Positions 25,995 to 34,971 of a DNA stretch of 64,000 nucleotides are shown in pieces. The translations under genes were made by a program, and so were the position numbers. The stretch's first letter is position 1; each line of letters starts with the position of its first letter. Source of the stretch: UBA1924 sp963976625. GTDB taxonomy: Bacteria; Planctomycetota; Phycisphaerae; Phycisphaerales; UBA1924. The notes below the pieces were generated by a model, which was given only the letters and a program-made list of their open reading frames with translations, had not been told where the DNA came from and did not search any database. Location: assembly GCA_963976625.1 (NCBI GenBank), contig CAXBLA010000011.1:1-64000 (forward strand). The letters are read 5' to 3'.

Positions 25995-27395
25995 TTAGAC
26001 CGTCGTGACGGTGCCCTGCACCGGGCGGTCTTCGATCGCCATGGCCACGGTCGGCGCGGTGTTGACGCGTTCGCCCTCCATCGGGCAATAGCGCGAGCCG
26101 TAGAGCGGGACCTTGCGGTTGAGGGTCGATCTGCCGAAGGACTTGGCGAGCAAGAAGCGTGCGATCATGATGACGACGAGCATCGCGATGTTGGCGGTGA
26201 ACATCGGGAGCAGGGCGGTCTGTCCGAGGTAGACCATCGTCGAGGTGACGACGAGCATCAGCATCCCCGCGGGGATCATCGCCTGCCATCCGAGCATCAT
26301 GACCTGGTCGTAGCGCAGGCGAGGCACCGTCCAGCGGACGACGATCGCGAGGCACACAAGCAGGACGACCTTGAGGGCGAAGACGCTGATCTTGGCGACC
26401 ACGGCCAGCAGGCCCATGGCTTCAGGACTCGTAATCCCGATGCCCGGGATGTGGTACCCGCCCATGAACAGGAGCGCGAAGAACGCACACGCCGTCACGA
26501 GGTGGGCATACTCGGCCATAAAGAAGAGCGCGAATCGCATCGAGGAGTACTCAGTATGGAACCCGCCGACGAGTTCCTGCTCGGCCTCGGCGTTGTCGAA
26601 CGGGGCGCGGTTGGCCTCGGCGAGCCCGCAGATGTAGAAGAGCAACGCGGGCAATGGCAGGCTGAACATCAGCCAGCCGTACTTGGCCTGGTATTCGATG
26701 ATCTCGTTGGGCGCGAATGACCCGGCGATGAGCAAAGCACAAAGGAGCGCCAGCCCGAGGGGGATCTCGTAGCTGATCATCTGAGCAGTCGCGCGGAGCC
26801 CGCCGAGCATGGAGTACTTGTTGTTCGACGACCAGCCGCCGAGGGTCACGCCGTAGACACCCAGCGAGGCAACCGCGAGCAGGTAGATGATCCCGACATG
26901 CACATTGGCGCCCGAGACCACGACGGTCTGGGCCTGGATATGCCCGAAGACGAAGTCGAAGGCCCCGCCGAGGACTGGCATATCGAAGAGGAACTGGAAG
27001 AACGCCATATCAGCCGCCGCTGGGATCGCCAGCGAGCCGCCCCAAGGCATAATCACAAACCCGATCAACGCCGGAACCACGGCCAGGGCCGGGGCGAGGG
27101 TGAAGAGCACGCGATCGACATTCTTGGGTGTGAAATCTTCCTTGACGAAGAACTTGATCCCGTCAGCCAAGGGCTGCCCGAGGGCGAGCATACCCTTGAG
27201 GAAGCTCAAAAATGGCAGTCCGAAGTCGAAGCCGACGCGGTTTGGGCCGATGCGGTCCTGGATGTACGAGCAGATCTTGCGTTCGAGGTAGACCCCGTAC
27301 GCGACGAGCCCCAAGATCGCGTGGACCCCAATGGCGAGCACGAGCCCGGAGATGATGAACTGCCAGTCGATCAGATCGTGGATGTACTCGCTCAT
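25995..27395 (-). CDS. nuoH: NADH-quinone oxidoreductase subunit H
   Basis: This 466-residue membrane subunit of respiratory complex I links the quinone-binding site to the proton channels. Conserved parts are ERKICSYIQDRIGPNRVG near the first cytoplasmic loop and the AEANRAPFDNAEAEQEL stretch that forms part of the quinone cavity, with eight or more membrane helices. It is longer than the usual 320-350 residues: there is extra length around the segment with DMAFFQFLFDMPVLGG and an added hydrophilic tail. The start at 27395 follows AGGGG and a possible TACGAT box. No other nuo gene is next to it, so it lies outside the normal operon. Confidence 0.94.
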   Translation of the reverse strand: MSEYIHDLIDWQFIISGLVLAIGVHAILGLVAYGVYLERKICSYIQDRIGPNRVGFDFGLPFLSFLKGMLALGQPLADGIKFFVKEDFTPKNVDRVLFTLAPALAVVPALIGFVIMPWGGSLAIPAAADMAFFQFLFDMPVLGGAFDFVFGHIQAQTVVVSGANVHVGIIYLLAVASLGVYGVTLGGWSSNNKYSMLGGLRATAQMISYEIPLGLALLCALLIAGSFAPNEIIEYQAKYGWLMFSLPLPALLFYICGLAEANRAPFDNAEAEQELVGGFHTEYSSMRFALFFMAEYAHLVTACAFFALLFMGGYHIPGIGITSPEAMGLLAVVAKISVFALKVVLLVCLAIVVRWTVPRLRYDQVMMLGWQAMIPAGMLMLVVTSTMVYLGQTALLPMFTANIAMLVVIMIARFLLAKSFGRSTLNRKVPLYGSRYCPMEGERVNTAPTVAMAIEDRPVQGTVTTV

Positions 27396-27535
27396 AGTGC
27401 CCCTATCGTAGCAGCCAAGCCCCGTGGTTGCCTCAAACGGGGCATGGGAAGGGACGCAGACGCACAAAATCTTCGGCTGTTTCCATCCCGCGACTCGAAC
27501 ATCAATCGCCGGGCTGTATCAAGGTTCGATCCCGC

Positions 27536-29227
27536 TCACCAGGCGGATGCTGCGCCGAGCACTTCGCCCAGAATATCGCGATGATTGGCGCATCGGGGGC
27601 ACTTGTGCTGCCCGCCCAGCTTGCCCTTGGCGTCGAGCCAGCGGTGGAATGTGCCCATGGGCATGGGGGTGAGGGTCGGGAAGTCCATGCCCAGCCCGTC
27701 GCTGCGTTTGGTGGTGTAGTCTACATTCTCGGCTTTGACGGTCTCGTCGAAGACGGCCGCGAACTGGTGGAGCTGGTCGGCGGTGGGCTTGGACTCGAAC
27801 TCGACCGCGACTTCGAGCCCGGCGCGGTTGGTGGTCGAGGGGTAGACCGGGGCAGCGGTGAACTCGCCGATGGTGAGCCCACTGGCGGCCACGGCGGCGG
27901 CGATGCCGTGCTCGATGTGCTCGCCGATGAGGTTCTCCCCGAAGGCGTTGATAAAGTGGCGATGACGCCCCACGATCCGCAGGCGGGCGGGGCCATCGCC
28001 CAAGCGCATGGTGCCGTCGGGCTGGATGCCGTCGGGGATGGAATCAAACTTGACGACATCGCCGATCACATAGCGCCAGAGCCCGGCGTTGGTGGTCATC
28101 ACGACGACATACTTCTGGTCCTTCTGCACCTGCCAGCAGGTGAAGACATCGGGGTCCTCATCGTCGATCTGATCCAGAGGGACGAACTCGTAGAAGATGC
28201 CGTTGTCGGTGAGCAGGCGCATCGACGGGTCGTTGTCCTGATCCTGCATCGCGATGAAGCCCTCGGACGCGGGGTAGAGCTCTTGCCTACAGGGGAAGTC
28301 GATGTTGGCGTCGCCCGAGTAGGCAGTGCACATGCGGGCGACGAATGGCTCGTAGTTGACGCCGCCATGGACGAAAGCTTCGAGGTTGGGCCAGACATCG
28401 CGGGCGCACTTGGCGTTGATCCCGCGTTCGTTGGCCAGCTCGATCACGCGGTCGATCAGCACGAGCGCCCATGAGGGCATGCCGGAGATGAAGCGGATGT
28501 CTTGGTCGATCGCCAGCTGGGCCATGGCTTCGATCTTGCTTGGCCAGTGGTCGAGCAATGCGATCTCCGGGCCCGGCGAGTAGATCGTCGACAAGGGCCA
28601 CTTGATCAAGGGCGTCACCAAGCCCGAGAGATCGCCCGTCGCCACGCCGTGCTCGTTGTAATCGAGGTCGGTCGAGCCGCCCAAAAACAAACATCGCCCG
28701 CCCATGATGCGCTCGGGGTGGGAGCCGCGGTTGATCATGTGGGCGAAGATGTCGAGCGAGGCGAGGTAGTTGGACCGCATCATCGACTCGGTGACGGGGA
28801 TGTACTTATCGCCGGCCGTGGTGCCCGAGGTCTGGGCGAAGTGCATGACCTTGCCGGGCCAAAGGACATCGCTGATGCCGCGCTCGCGCATGTCGATGAT
28901 GTCGTCCTGGAAAGCGTACCAGTCGGTCACCGGGAGCTGGCTGCGGAAGGAGTTGAGCCGATCCATTGGATCTTGTTGGGTGAGCACGCTGGTGAAGTTC
29001 CCGCGTTGGCCGATGCGGGTGTGCTTGCAGGTCTCGATGAGCTTGCTCAGCTCTTTGAGCTGGATGGACTGGGTGTTCTTCTGCCAATAGTCGAAGTCGG
29101 CGAGCTTGCGTCGTCGGGCTTCGACGCGTGCGTGCAGGGCGACCCCGACCAGGCTCGTCCACGAATGGGGGCCGTTGGGGGTGGGGGCGTTGGTGCGTTG
29201 TTTTTTGCTGTGCTCGGCGGTGATCAT
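27536..29227 (-). CDS. GH3-family acyl-amido synthetase
   Basis: This 563-residue ANL-superfamily enzyme of the GH3 (auxin-responsive promoter) type should activate a carboxylic acid with ATP and join it to an amine, usually an amino acid. The ATP-binding loop is QTSGTTAGDKYIPVT, followed by YPASEGF and a WRYVIGD motif, with the C-terminal domain at the end. A CPRC pair close to the C-terminus could bind metal. Plant GH3 enzymes conjugate jasmonate and auxin; bacterial substrates are mostly unknown. It follows an alpha/beta hydrolase on the same strand with a 41-nt gap, so the two are probably cotranscribed and may act on the same acid or amide. Confidence 0.88.
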   Translation of the reverse strand: MITAEHSKKQRTNAPTPNGPHSWTSLVGVALHARVEARRRKLADFDYWQKNTQSIQLKELSKLIETCKHTRIGQRGNFTSVLTQQDPMDRLNSFRSQLPVTDWYAFQDDIIDMRERGISDVLWPGKVMHFAQTSGTTAGDKYIPVTESMMRSNYLASLDIFAHMINRGSHPERIMGGRCLFLGGSTDLDYNEHGVATGDLSGLVTPLIKWPLSTIYSPGPEIALLDHWPSKIEAMAQLAIDQDIRFISGMPSWALVLIDRVIELANERGINAKCARDVWPNLEAFVHGGVNYEPFVARMCTAYSGDANIDFPCRQELYPASEGFIAMQDQDNDPSMRLLTDNGIFYEFVPLDQIDDEDPDVFTCWQVQKDQKYVVVMTTNAGLWRYVIGDVVKFDSIPDGIQPDGTMRLGDGPARLRIVGRHRHFINAFGENLIGEHIEHGIAAAVAASGLTIGEFTAAPVYPSTTNRAGLEVAVEFESKPTADQLHQFAAVFDETVKAENVDYTTKRSDGLGMDFPTLTPMPMGTFHRWLDAKGKLGGQHKCPRCANHRDILGEVLGAASAW

Positions 29228-29268
29228 CGCAGGGGTCTCTTTGCGCGGTACTGACTACAGAGAACCAC

Positions 29269-30102
29269 TTAGCCGAACTGGCCGTCGGCTGTCAACTCAT
29301 CGAAGAACCCGTGCATGGCGTCGCCGAAGTCTTCGGGGGACTCGATCATCGGGGCGTGCCCGCATTTGTCGAGCCAGACCAAGTTCGCGTTGGGCATCAG
29401 CTCCTGGAAGCCCTGCCCCGCGCTCGGCGGGGTCACGACATCTTCCTTGCCCCAGATCAGCAGGGTCCACTGCTGGATATCGGCCAAGTCGTCGGTCATG
29501 TTGTCGCGCCTGGCGCTCTTGGAGAGCTTGACCATCGCGCGGGCGCCGCCGCGTTCGTTGAGCAGCTCGTAGGCGCGGTCGACATCGTTGGGGTCCATCT
29601 TCGATTTGTCGAAGAAGAGCTCCCCGATTTTCTCAACGAGCCAATCTCGCGATGGACGCACGGGGGCCCCGCGGACAACGGTGCGCTCGATGAGCCCGCT
29701 GGAGCCCGCAAGCACGAGAGCGTGGACGAGTTCGGGGCGTTCGTGGGTGACGCGCAGGGCGACATGGCCGCCGAAGGAGTTGCCGACGAGTATCGCGGGG
29801 CCGTCGATCTCACGATCGAGGAACTGCATGGTCATCGCGGAGACCGCCGAGAGCGAGCAATCGACGCCGCGGAGCCCGAGCAGGGGCACTTCGAGGGTGA
29901 TGCACTTGGCGCGGGTGGCGATGCGATCGACGACCTTGCCCCAGTGCTCATTGAGCCCGACGAGCCCGTGGAGGAAGACGACGGGGATGCCCTGGCCGCA
30001 TTCGACGACATCCGCCGGGATCTGCTTGCCGCTGAGCCCGGTGAGGTTCACTGTGCGCTTGGTGCGCTTGAGCGCTGATGTGTGTGCGTCGATAGAAGTC
30101 AA
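29269..30102 (-). CDS. Alpha/beta hydrolase
   Basis: This 277-residue hydrolase has the full catalytic set: nucleophile S109 in GNSFGG, D221 in WGKEDVVTP and H249 in KCGHAPMIE, with the oxyanion strand VVFLHGLVG. It resembles esterase/C-C hydrolase-type cytoplasmic enzymes. The proposed start is TTG at 30102, because GGGGAG lies 9 nt upstream and the conserved first strand begins 14 residues later. An ATG at 30153 would add 17 residues and has no ribosome site. It sits directly before the GH3 gene. A paired role in making and breaking amides or esters is inferred from position only. Confidence 0.85.
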   Translation of the reverse strand: MTSIDAHTSALKRTKRTVNLTGLSGKQIPADVVECGQGIPVVFLHGLVGLNEHWGKVVDRIATRAKCITLEVPLLGLRGVDCSLSAVSAMTMQFLDREIDGPAILVGNSFGGHVALRVTHERPELVHALVLAGSSGLIERTVVRGAPVRPSRDWLVEKIGELFFDKSKMDPNDVDRAYELLNERGGARAMVKLSKSARRDNMTDDLADIQQWTLLIWGKEDVVTPPSAGQGFQELMPNANLVWLDKCGHAPMIESPEDFGDAMHGFFDELTADGQFG

Positions 30103-30316
30103 AACACCCGTCTCCCCTGTGCAGGCCCGGAACGACTCCCAGAACCTGCTCATTATGAATGTTTCAATGGTAGTACACACTATCCAGCGAAACACACCTA
30201 CGAGTGGGTTATTCCTTTTCCTGATGGGTCTGTTTCAGGCTCAGAACGGATAAAATTAGAACAAGGGAGTCTCTAAATCGCCAGAACGCGCGGTATTGAG
30301 CGGCCTTGACAATCGC
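30103..30316. other. AT-richer intergenic region, no gene called
   Basis: The gap between the hydrolase start and the lolD end is richer in A and T than its surroundings. A forward frame ending at 30276 reads PFPDGSVSGSERIKLEQGSL before a stop and looks protein-like, but its upstream part overlaps the hydrolase start on the other strand and has no good initiation site. It may be a gene remnant. A promoter for the hydrolase must also lie here, and a TACCAT on the minus strand upstream of 30153 is a candidate. Confidence 0.3.
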
Positions 30317-30382
30317 TCACTCTTCGATCACGCGCCCGTCAGTCTTCGACGATGCGCCAATCAGTCCTCGACGATGCGTCCA
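30317..30382 (-). repeat. Three tandem 22-bp repeats at the lolD 3' end
   Basis: Units at 30361-30382, 30339-30360 and 30317-30338 follow each other exactly. On the minus strand each ends in TGA, and all share a core around GCATCGTCGAAGACTGA. The first unit encodes the last codons of lolD; the other two lie beyond the stop. The period of 22 puts the three TGA codons in three different frames. Confidence 0.8.
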
Positions 30383-31131
30383 TCGTGAAGCCGAATCACA
30401 CGATCGCTCCGCTCGGCGATCCGCTCGTCGTGGGTCACCATCACCAGGGTCAGCCCGGTATCTTGGCGGAGTTCGTAGATCGAGTCGAGGATCGAGCCGC
30501 CGGTCTTGGCGTCGAGATTGCCCGTGGGTTCGTCGGCCAGCAGCAGGCTCGGCTCGTTGATCAATGCACGCGCGATCGCGACGCGCTGGCGTTCGCCGCC
30601 GGAGAGCTCGGTCGGGCGGTGCTTGAGCCGATGCGATAGCCCGAAACGGTCGAGAAGCATGGTTGCGCGGTCGATGATCGATTTACGATTCATGTGGTAC
30701 CCGATGCGCCCGTGCTTGATCATCGCACCCACGGCCACATTCTGGATCACGCTTAGCTCAGGCAGCAGGTGGTAGAACTGGAACACAAACCCGACATCGT
30801 TGGCGCGGTAGTGATCGAGCTGGCGGGCGCCCATTTTCGTGAGCTCGCGTCCTTCAAACTTCACCGATGGCGGCGGCGATTTTTTATCCGGGCGATCGAG
30901 CCCACCGAGCAGATGCAAGAAGGTGCTCTTGCCGCTGCCCGAGGCCCCCAAGATCGTCACCCATTCGCCTTTTTGTACATCCAGATCCACGCCATGGAGC
31001 ACAGGGACTGCTAGGCGACCGAGCTTGTAGGTCTTGTGGATCGCGCGGGCCGAGAGGATCGCGTTGGGATCCGCCTTCCATTGCTTCTTGTTTTTCTGTG
31101 GGTTGGGCTGGGTGTGCGTTTGGGTTTCCAT
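30361..31131 (-). CDS. lolD: LolD-type ABC transporter ATPase
   Basis: This 256-residue ATPase of the LolD/MacB/FtsE group probably drives release of lipoproteins from the inner membrane to a periplasmic carrier. Walker A GASGSGKS is at residues 62-69, signature LSGGE at 176-180, Walker B LLLADE near 196-201, and a switch His in MVTHDERIA follows. A 20-residue polar N-terminal lead precedes the first strand. The start codon shares one base with the stop of the permease gene upstream, so the two are coupled. The alternative is another FtsX-type exporter of the MacB class. The 3' end forms the first unit of a tandem repeat. Confidence 0.88.
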   Translation of the reverse strand: METQTHTQPNPQKNKKQWKADPNAILSARAIHKTYKLGRLAVPVLHGVDLDVQKGEWVTILGASGSGKSTFLHLLGGLDRPDKKSPPPSVKFEGRELTKMGARQLDHYRANDVGFVFQFYHLLPELSVIQNVAVGAMIKHGRIGYHMNRKSIIDRATMLLDRFGLSHRLKHRPTELSGGERQRVAIARALINEPSLLLADEPTGNLDAKTGGSILDSIYELRQDTGLTLVMVTHDERIAERSDRVIRLHDGRIVED

Positions 31132-32702
31132 TATTCGAACCTCAACGCTTTGACGGGATCGAGCAGCGCGCTGTGCAGCGCGGGGATCAACGCCCCCACG
31201 ATGCAGGTCATCACCCCGATCACGAAGATAATCACGGCCTTGACCGGATCCACATCACTCGGGATCTCGATAAAGTAGTACTGACGCGGGTCCCAGATCA
31301 CGATGTTGAGGTGTTCGCCCATCCAATCATGGATCTGGTTGATATTGCTCACCACCAGATAGCCCAGCGTGGTCCCCGCAACCGCGCCCACAAGCCCGAT
31401 CGACGCGCCGTAGCGCACCCAGAGCCACGCGATGCCCATGGTCGAAGCGCCCAAGGCCCGCAGCACCCCGATGTCTTTGGTTTTCTCGGTGGCCATCGAC
31501 CAGAAGATCGCCAGCACCAAGAACACCGTCGTCATTGATACGATCCCGAAGATAAAGAGCACCATCAGGGTTTCCTTCTCGACGGCGCTGATCATGGTGC
31601 GGTTGAGGTCTTCCCAGGTTTTGATCTGGCGTTCCATCTGGAAGCCGGTGGGCACCTGCCCGGCGTGCTCGTCGGCGAAGTCGTTGTAGATCATCCGTAC
31701 GCGGGCCTGCAGATCATCAAGCGTGATGCCGTCGGCTCCGCGGACGAGCACGGTTGTGACGCGGGCGGGGTCGATGCCGACGATTTCTTTCATCTTGGGC
31801 ACGAACTGGCCGGTCACGGGGTCAAACTCGGTCGCGAATGGATCGTCGTTATCTTTCACCAGTTCGACCTTGGATGCCTCGTTGAGCCGGAGCATCTTCT
31901 GGAGGATCTCCAGAGGCACGAAGATCGTGCCGTTGTCCACCTCATAGAGCCCGGACTGGAACTCGTTAGCGATCGGGATGGTGCGTGTCACCGGGTCGAT
32001 GGGACGCCCGGAGGAATCGAGCGCCAAGATCGTGAGCCCGATCGAGCCATCGACGGGCATAAAGGATTCAATGGTCTCGACGCTGCCATTGGGCAATGCG
32101 CGACTGACATTGTGCGGGAAGTACCCCCCCCAGTTGGTGCGCTCGTTAATCCCCGTCACCTCGATGCCCAGCACGCCGGCGGGCTCGATCGCCCCGGTTT
32201 TGGGATTCGGGCGGGTCATCGAGCGTCCATTGCCCAGGATTCGGTTAAAGCTGTTCTTATAATCAGGAACCAGGCGGATGTCATCGCCTTCGTGATCCTT
32301 GACGGTGGGCTTGTCGATCGGCTTCCACCATAAGGTGTCCGCGAAGCCGGTCACATTGGAGTAGCTCTTGGCATCGACGCCCTTGATCGAGATGAGCTCG
32401 ATGCGATCGTCGGGGAGCTGGGCGAGCCCAAAGGTCTCAATGGTCGGGGTGGCGGCGGTGATGTCTTGGTCCGCTTCGAGCATCACGATGAGCTCGTCAT
32501 AATGCGCGAATCCGACATTGGGCCAGACGATCACGACATCGCCTACGAGCGTGCGCCCGGAGTTGACGAGGTTCTTGAGGAACCCCCCCATCACCGACCA
32601 GGTGATCAGGATCGTCGCCACCGACAGCATCACCGCGACCATCGCCAGCAGCGGCATGACCTTGCGGGTCAGGTACTTTTTCGTCAGTAATGCTTGGTAC
32701 AC
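31131..32702 (-). CDS. LolC/LolE-type ABC permease
   Basis: This 523-residue permease has the FtsX layout: one membrane helix near residues 18-42, a large periplasmic domain to about residue 370, then three helices (about 375-400, 430-455 and 490-515). The last helix ends with PALHSALLDPVKALRFE, typical of LolC/E. With the downstream ATPase it should extract lipoproteins from the inner membrane. Only one permease is encoded, so the complex may be a homodimer. The start is GTG at 32702, supported by a TAGACT box 6 nt upstream. The periplasmic domain is larger than in E. coli LolC (399 residues in total). Confidence 0.87.
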   Translation of the reverse strand: MYQALLTKKYLTRKVMPLLAMVAVMLSVATILITWSVMGGFLKNLVNSGRTLVGDVVIVWPNVGFAHYDELIVMLEADQDITAATPTIETFGLAQLPDDRIELISIKGVDAKSYSNVTGFADTLWWKPIDKPTVKDHEGDDIRLVPDYKNSFNRILGNGRSMTRPNPKTGAIEPAGVLGIEVTGINERTNWGGYFPHNVSRALPNGSVETIESFMPVDGSIGLTILALDSSGRPIDPVTRTIPIANEFQSGLYEVDNGTIFVPLEILQKMLRLNEASKVELVKDNDDPFATEFDPVTGQFVPKMKEIVGIDPARVTTVLVRGADGITLDDLQARVRMIYNDFADEHAGQVPTGFQMERQIKTWEDLNRTMISAVEKETLMVLFIFGIVSMTTVFLVLAIFWSMATEKTKDIGVLRALGASTMGIAWLWVRYGASIGLVGAVAGTTLGYLVVSNINQIHDWMGEHLNIVIWDPRQYYFIEIPSDVDPVKAVIIFVIGVMTCIVGALIPALHSALLDPVKALRFE

Positions 32703-32708
32703 GGGGGG

Positions 32709-32714
32709 AGTCTA
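32709..32714 (-). promoter_or_regulatory. TAnnnT -10 box, leaderless promoter with GTG start
   Basis: On the minus strand TAGACT ends 6 nt before the GTG at 32702, with only C residues between and no Shine-Dalgarno site. Confidence 0.4.
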
Positions 32715-32807
32715 GCCCTTCTGCTGGGTGCGAACAGGTTTAGATCGGCTCAATCGGTGCCCGCTCGCCAGCATCGGCCATGACGAGATAAACCAAGCTC
32801 GGTCGGC

Positions 32808-34874
32808 TCAGCGCCAAGTGTTGTTGTCCCGATCGGTGTCGGGCAGGATCGAATCCGGATCGAGCGTGATCTGCTTGATCGTGCGTCCGCCCGTGTCGAG
32901 CCCGGCCCGCCAGCGATCGGTCTGGAACCAGATCTCGACGGGCAGATCAACCACCTCGCTCGAGCCGTCCTTGTACTCGACCCGCATGCGAATCGGCATG
33001 ACCATGTCGCCGAGGTTATCGAGCACGACGATCGCGCTGTCTTCGAGGTTCTTGACCCCGACGATCGCCTGGTCGAGGGTAGTGGGCTTGAGGAACCAGC
33101 CTCGCCAGAACCAGCCGAGCTCCATCCCGCTGCCGTCCTCCATCGAACGGAAGAAATCTTCAGGCTGGGGATGTTTGAAGGCCCACTTGCTCATAAAGCC
33201 GGCGAAGGCGGTGTCGAAGCGATTCGGGCCGAGGATGAACTCGCGGAGCAGGTACAAGCCGTGGGCGGGCTTGCGGTACATCAACCGACCCGTCCAGCGG
33301 GGCCAGACCTGATCGGCGTAGGTCATGATCGACTGCTGGTGCTCGGCCATCGCCAGGCTCATGGTCTGACTCATCGCTCGGCTGATGTCCGTATCGCGCT
33401 TGTACCATGCGGCCTTGGAGTAGAGATTGATAAAGGTGTTGATGCCCTCGTCTTGCCATTTGAATCGGCGTTCGTCGTTGTTGATGACCATCGGGAACCA
33501 GTTGTGCCCGATCTCGTGGTCGGTGACATTGAACATGCCGTCGGGGTTGGTTCGGCTGCCGCAGAAGATGATGCCGGGGTACTCCATCCCGCCCTCGGGG
33601 CCGTTGATGTTGGACATCACCGGGTAGGGGTACGGGAAGAGGAAATCGGAGTAGAACTCGATCGAGTGCTTGATGGCCCGCGATGAGCCGCCCTTTTCGT
33701 GGATGTTGTACCACGCGGTGGCTTCCGAGGGGTAGAACGACTGGCAGAGCACGGTGGTGTCCATGCCGTTGGCGTCGATGATCTGGGCCCGGCAGGCATC
33801 CCAGATGAACGCGTCCGAGGCGGCCCAGGCGAAGGTGCGGGCGTTGTCGATGTGGAACTTCCAGGTGAACTCATCTTGGTTGCCCGGGCGGATGTCGGGC
33901 TGCCCGACCTGCATCGGGTCCACGATCCAGACCGGCTCGTCGGATTGCATGGCTTGGGCGAGTTGATCGCGCTGGGCTGAGGTGAGCACATCGTTTGGAT
34001 TGGTCAATGCGCCCGAGCCGGCGACGAGGTATTCGCGGGGCACGGTGATGGCGACATCGAAGGTGCCAAAGTCGGTGTAGAACTCGCCCGAGCCCAGATA
34101 GGGCATGGTGTTCCAGCCGTGGATGTCGTCGTACTTGCAGATTTGTGGGATCCACTGGGCGATCTCGAAGATGGTGCCCTGCTCGACCTCTTCCGAGCCC
34201 ATCCGGCGCAGGTGCGGCGGGACATCAAAGGCGTACTCCATCTCGAACACGAACTGCGTCCCCGGGGCGATCGGCGCGGGGAGATCAATGCGTCCGAGCG
34301 TGTCGTAGACCTTCATGTCGAGGCTTTGACCGCCGGCGACGCCCCCGGTTCCGATAGACCCGGTACGGATCGAGGAGAAGCTGTATCCGCCGTCGAAGTC
34401 GTCTTCGAGCATCTTCATGACGCTGCCCGGCGAGCGGGATTTGGACCCGAGCGAGTCGGTGCGGAAGAGGTTCTGTTCCAGATTCATCCAGAGATAATCA
34501 AGTGTGTGCGGCGAGTTGTTGTGGTACACGACCTGCACCGACGCTTCGATCCGCCCGAGTTCTGGATCAAGGCGGGCGCTGATGGTGTAGTCGCTTTGCT
34601 GCTGCCAGTACGCCGGGCCCGGTGCGCCCGATGCGAGGCGGACCTCGGTCGGGGTTGGCCAGTCGATCGGGCGGAAGATGCTGCTGTCGGCTTGGTCGCC
34701 GGTGTTTGCTCGGCGGAAGGCCTCGTCGACCGCACCCACGGAGAGCGAATCGCCCATGCCGGGGCGCGAAGTGCGGACTTCCCCGCCGGCACAACCTACA
34801 GCCATGTTCATGATGAGCGTGATAAGCAACAACACCGGCACCACACCTACGCGACTCAGAACTGCACACCTCAT
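32808..34874 (-). CDS. M1-like metallopeptidase, probable lipoprotein
   Basis: This 688-residue zinc peptidase of the gluzincin (M1) type has HEIGH near residue 450, followed by 18 residues and then the zinc-ligand Glu in WQDEG, the exact M1 spacing. EGGMEYPGII upstream corresponds to the GxMEN exopeptidase strand in altered form. The N-terminus is a signal sequence with Cys28 after AVG, so a lipid anchor is likely although the lipobox is weak. The start has GAGGAG about 8 nt upstream. Its neighbour is a lipoprotein exporter, which fits an envelope location. M1-like peptidases of unknown substrate are frequent in this phylum. Confidence 0.87.
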   Translation of the reverse strand: MRCAVLSRVGVVPVLLLITLIMNMAVGCAGGEVRTSRPGMGDSLSVGAVDEAFRRANTGDQADSSIFRPIDWPTPTEVRLASGAPGPAYWQQQSDYTISARLDPELGRIEASVQVVYHNNSPHTLDYLWMNLEQNLFRTDSLGSKSRSPGSVMKMLEDDFDGGYSFSSIRTGSIGTGGVAGGQSLDMKVYDTLGRIDLPAPIAPGTQFVFEMEYAFDVPPHLRRMGSEEVEQGTIFEIAQWIPQICKYDDIHGWNTMPYLGSGEFYTDFGTFDVAITVPREYLVAGSGALTNPNDVLTSAQRDQLAQAMQSDEPVWIVDPMQVGQPDIRPGNQDEFTWKFHIDNARTFAWAASDAFIWDACRAQIIDANGMDTTVLCQSFYPSEATAWYNIHEKGGSSRAIKHSIEFYSDFLFPYPYPVMSNINGPEGGMEYPGIIFCGSRTNPDGMFNVTDHEIGHNWFPMVINNDERRFKWQDEGINTFINLYSKAAWYKRDTDISRAMSQTMSLAMAEHQQSIMTYADQVWPRWTGRLMYRKPAHGLYLLREFILGPNRFDTAFAGFMSKWAFKHPQPEDFFRSMEDGSGMELGWFWRGWFLKPTTLDQAIVGVKNLEDSAIVVLDNLGDMVMPIRMRVEYKDGSSEVVDLPVEIWFQTDRWRAGLDTGGRTIKQITLDPDSILPDTDRDNNTWR

Positions 34875-34971
34875 CGACCATCTCCTCGGCTTTGACTGGA
34901 TTGATTCGTACCAGAGGGTAGCCGGGAAGGTTGCGTGGTGCGCAGCAGCTATGAACGAACCCAGACGATGA

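Noticed and set aside
27500..27540. tRNA-like T-loop sequence GGTTCGATCC upstream of nuoH
   Set aside because: The flanking bases do not pair as a T stem, and no acceptor or anticodon arm can be drawn.
27428..28474. 348-codon open frame on the plus strand opposite the GH3 gene
   Set aside because: It is the antisense shadow of a well-conserved GH3 enzyme. Its composition (Gly, Asp, Val, His rich) reflects codon use of the other strand, and no family pattern is seen.
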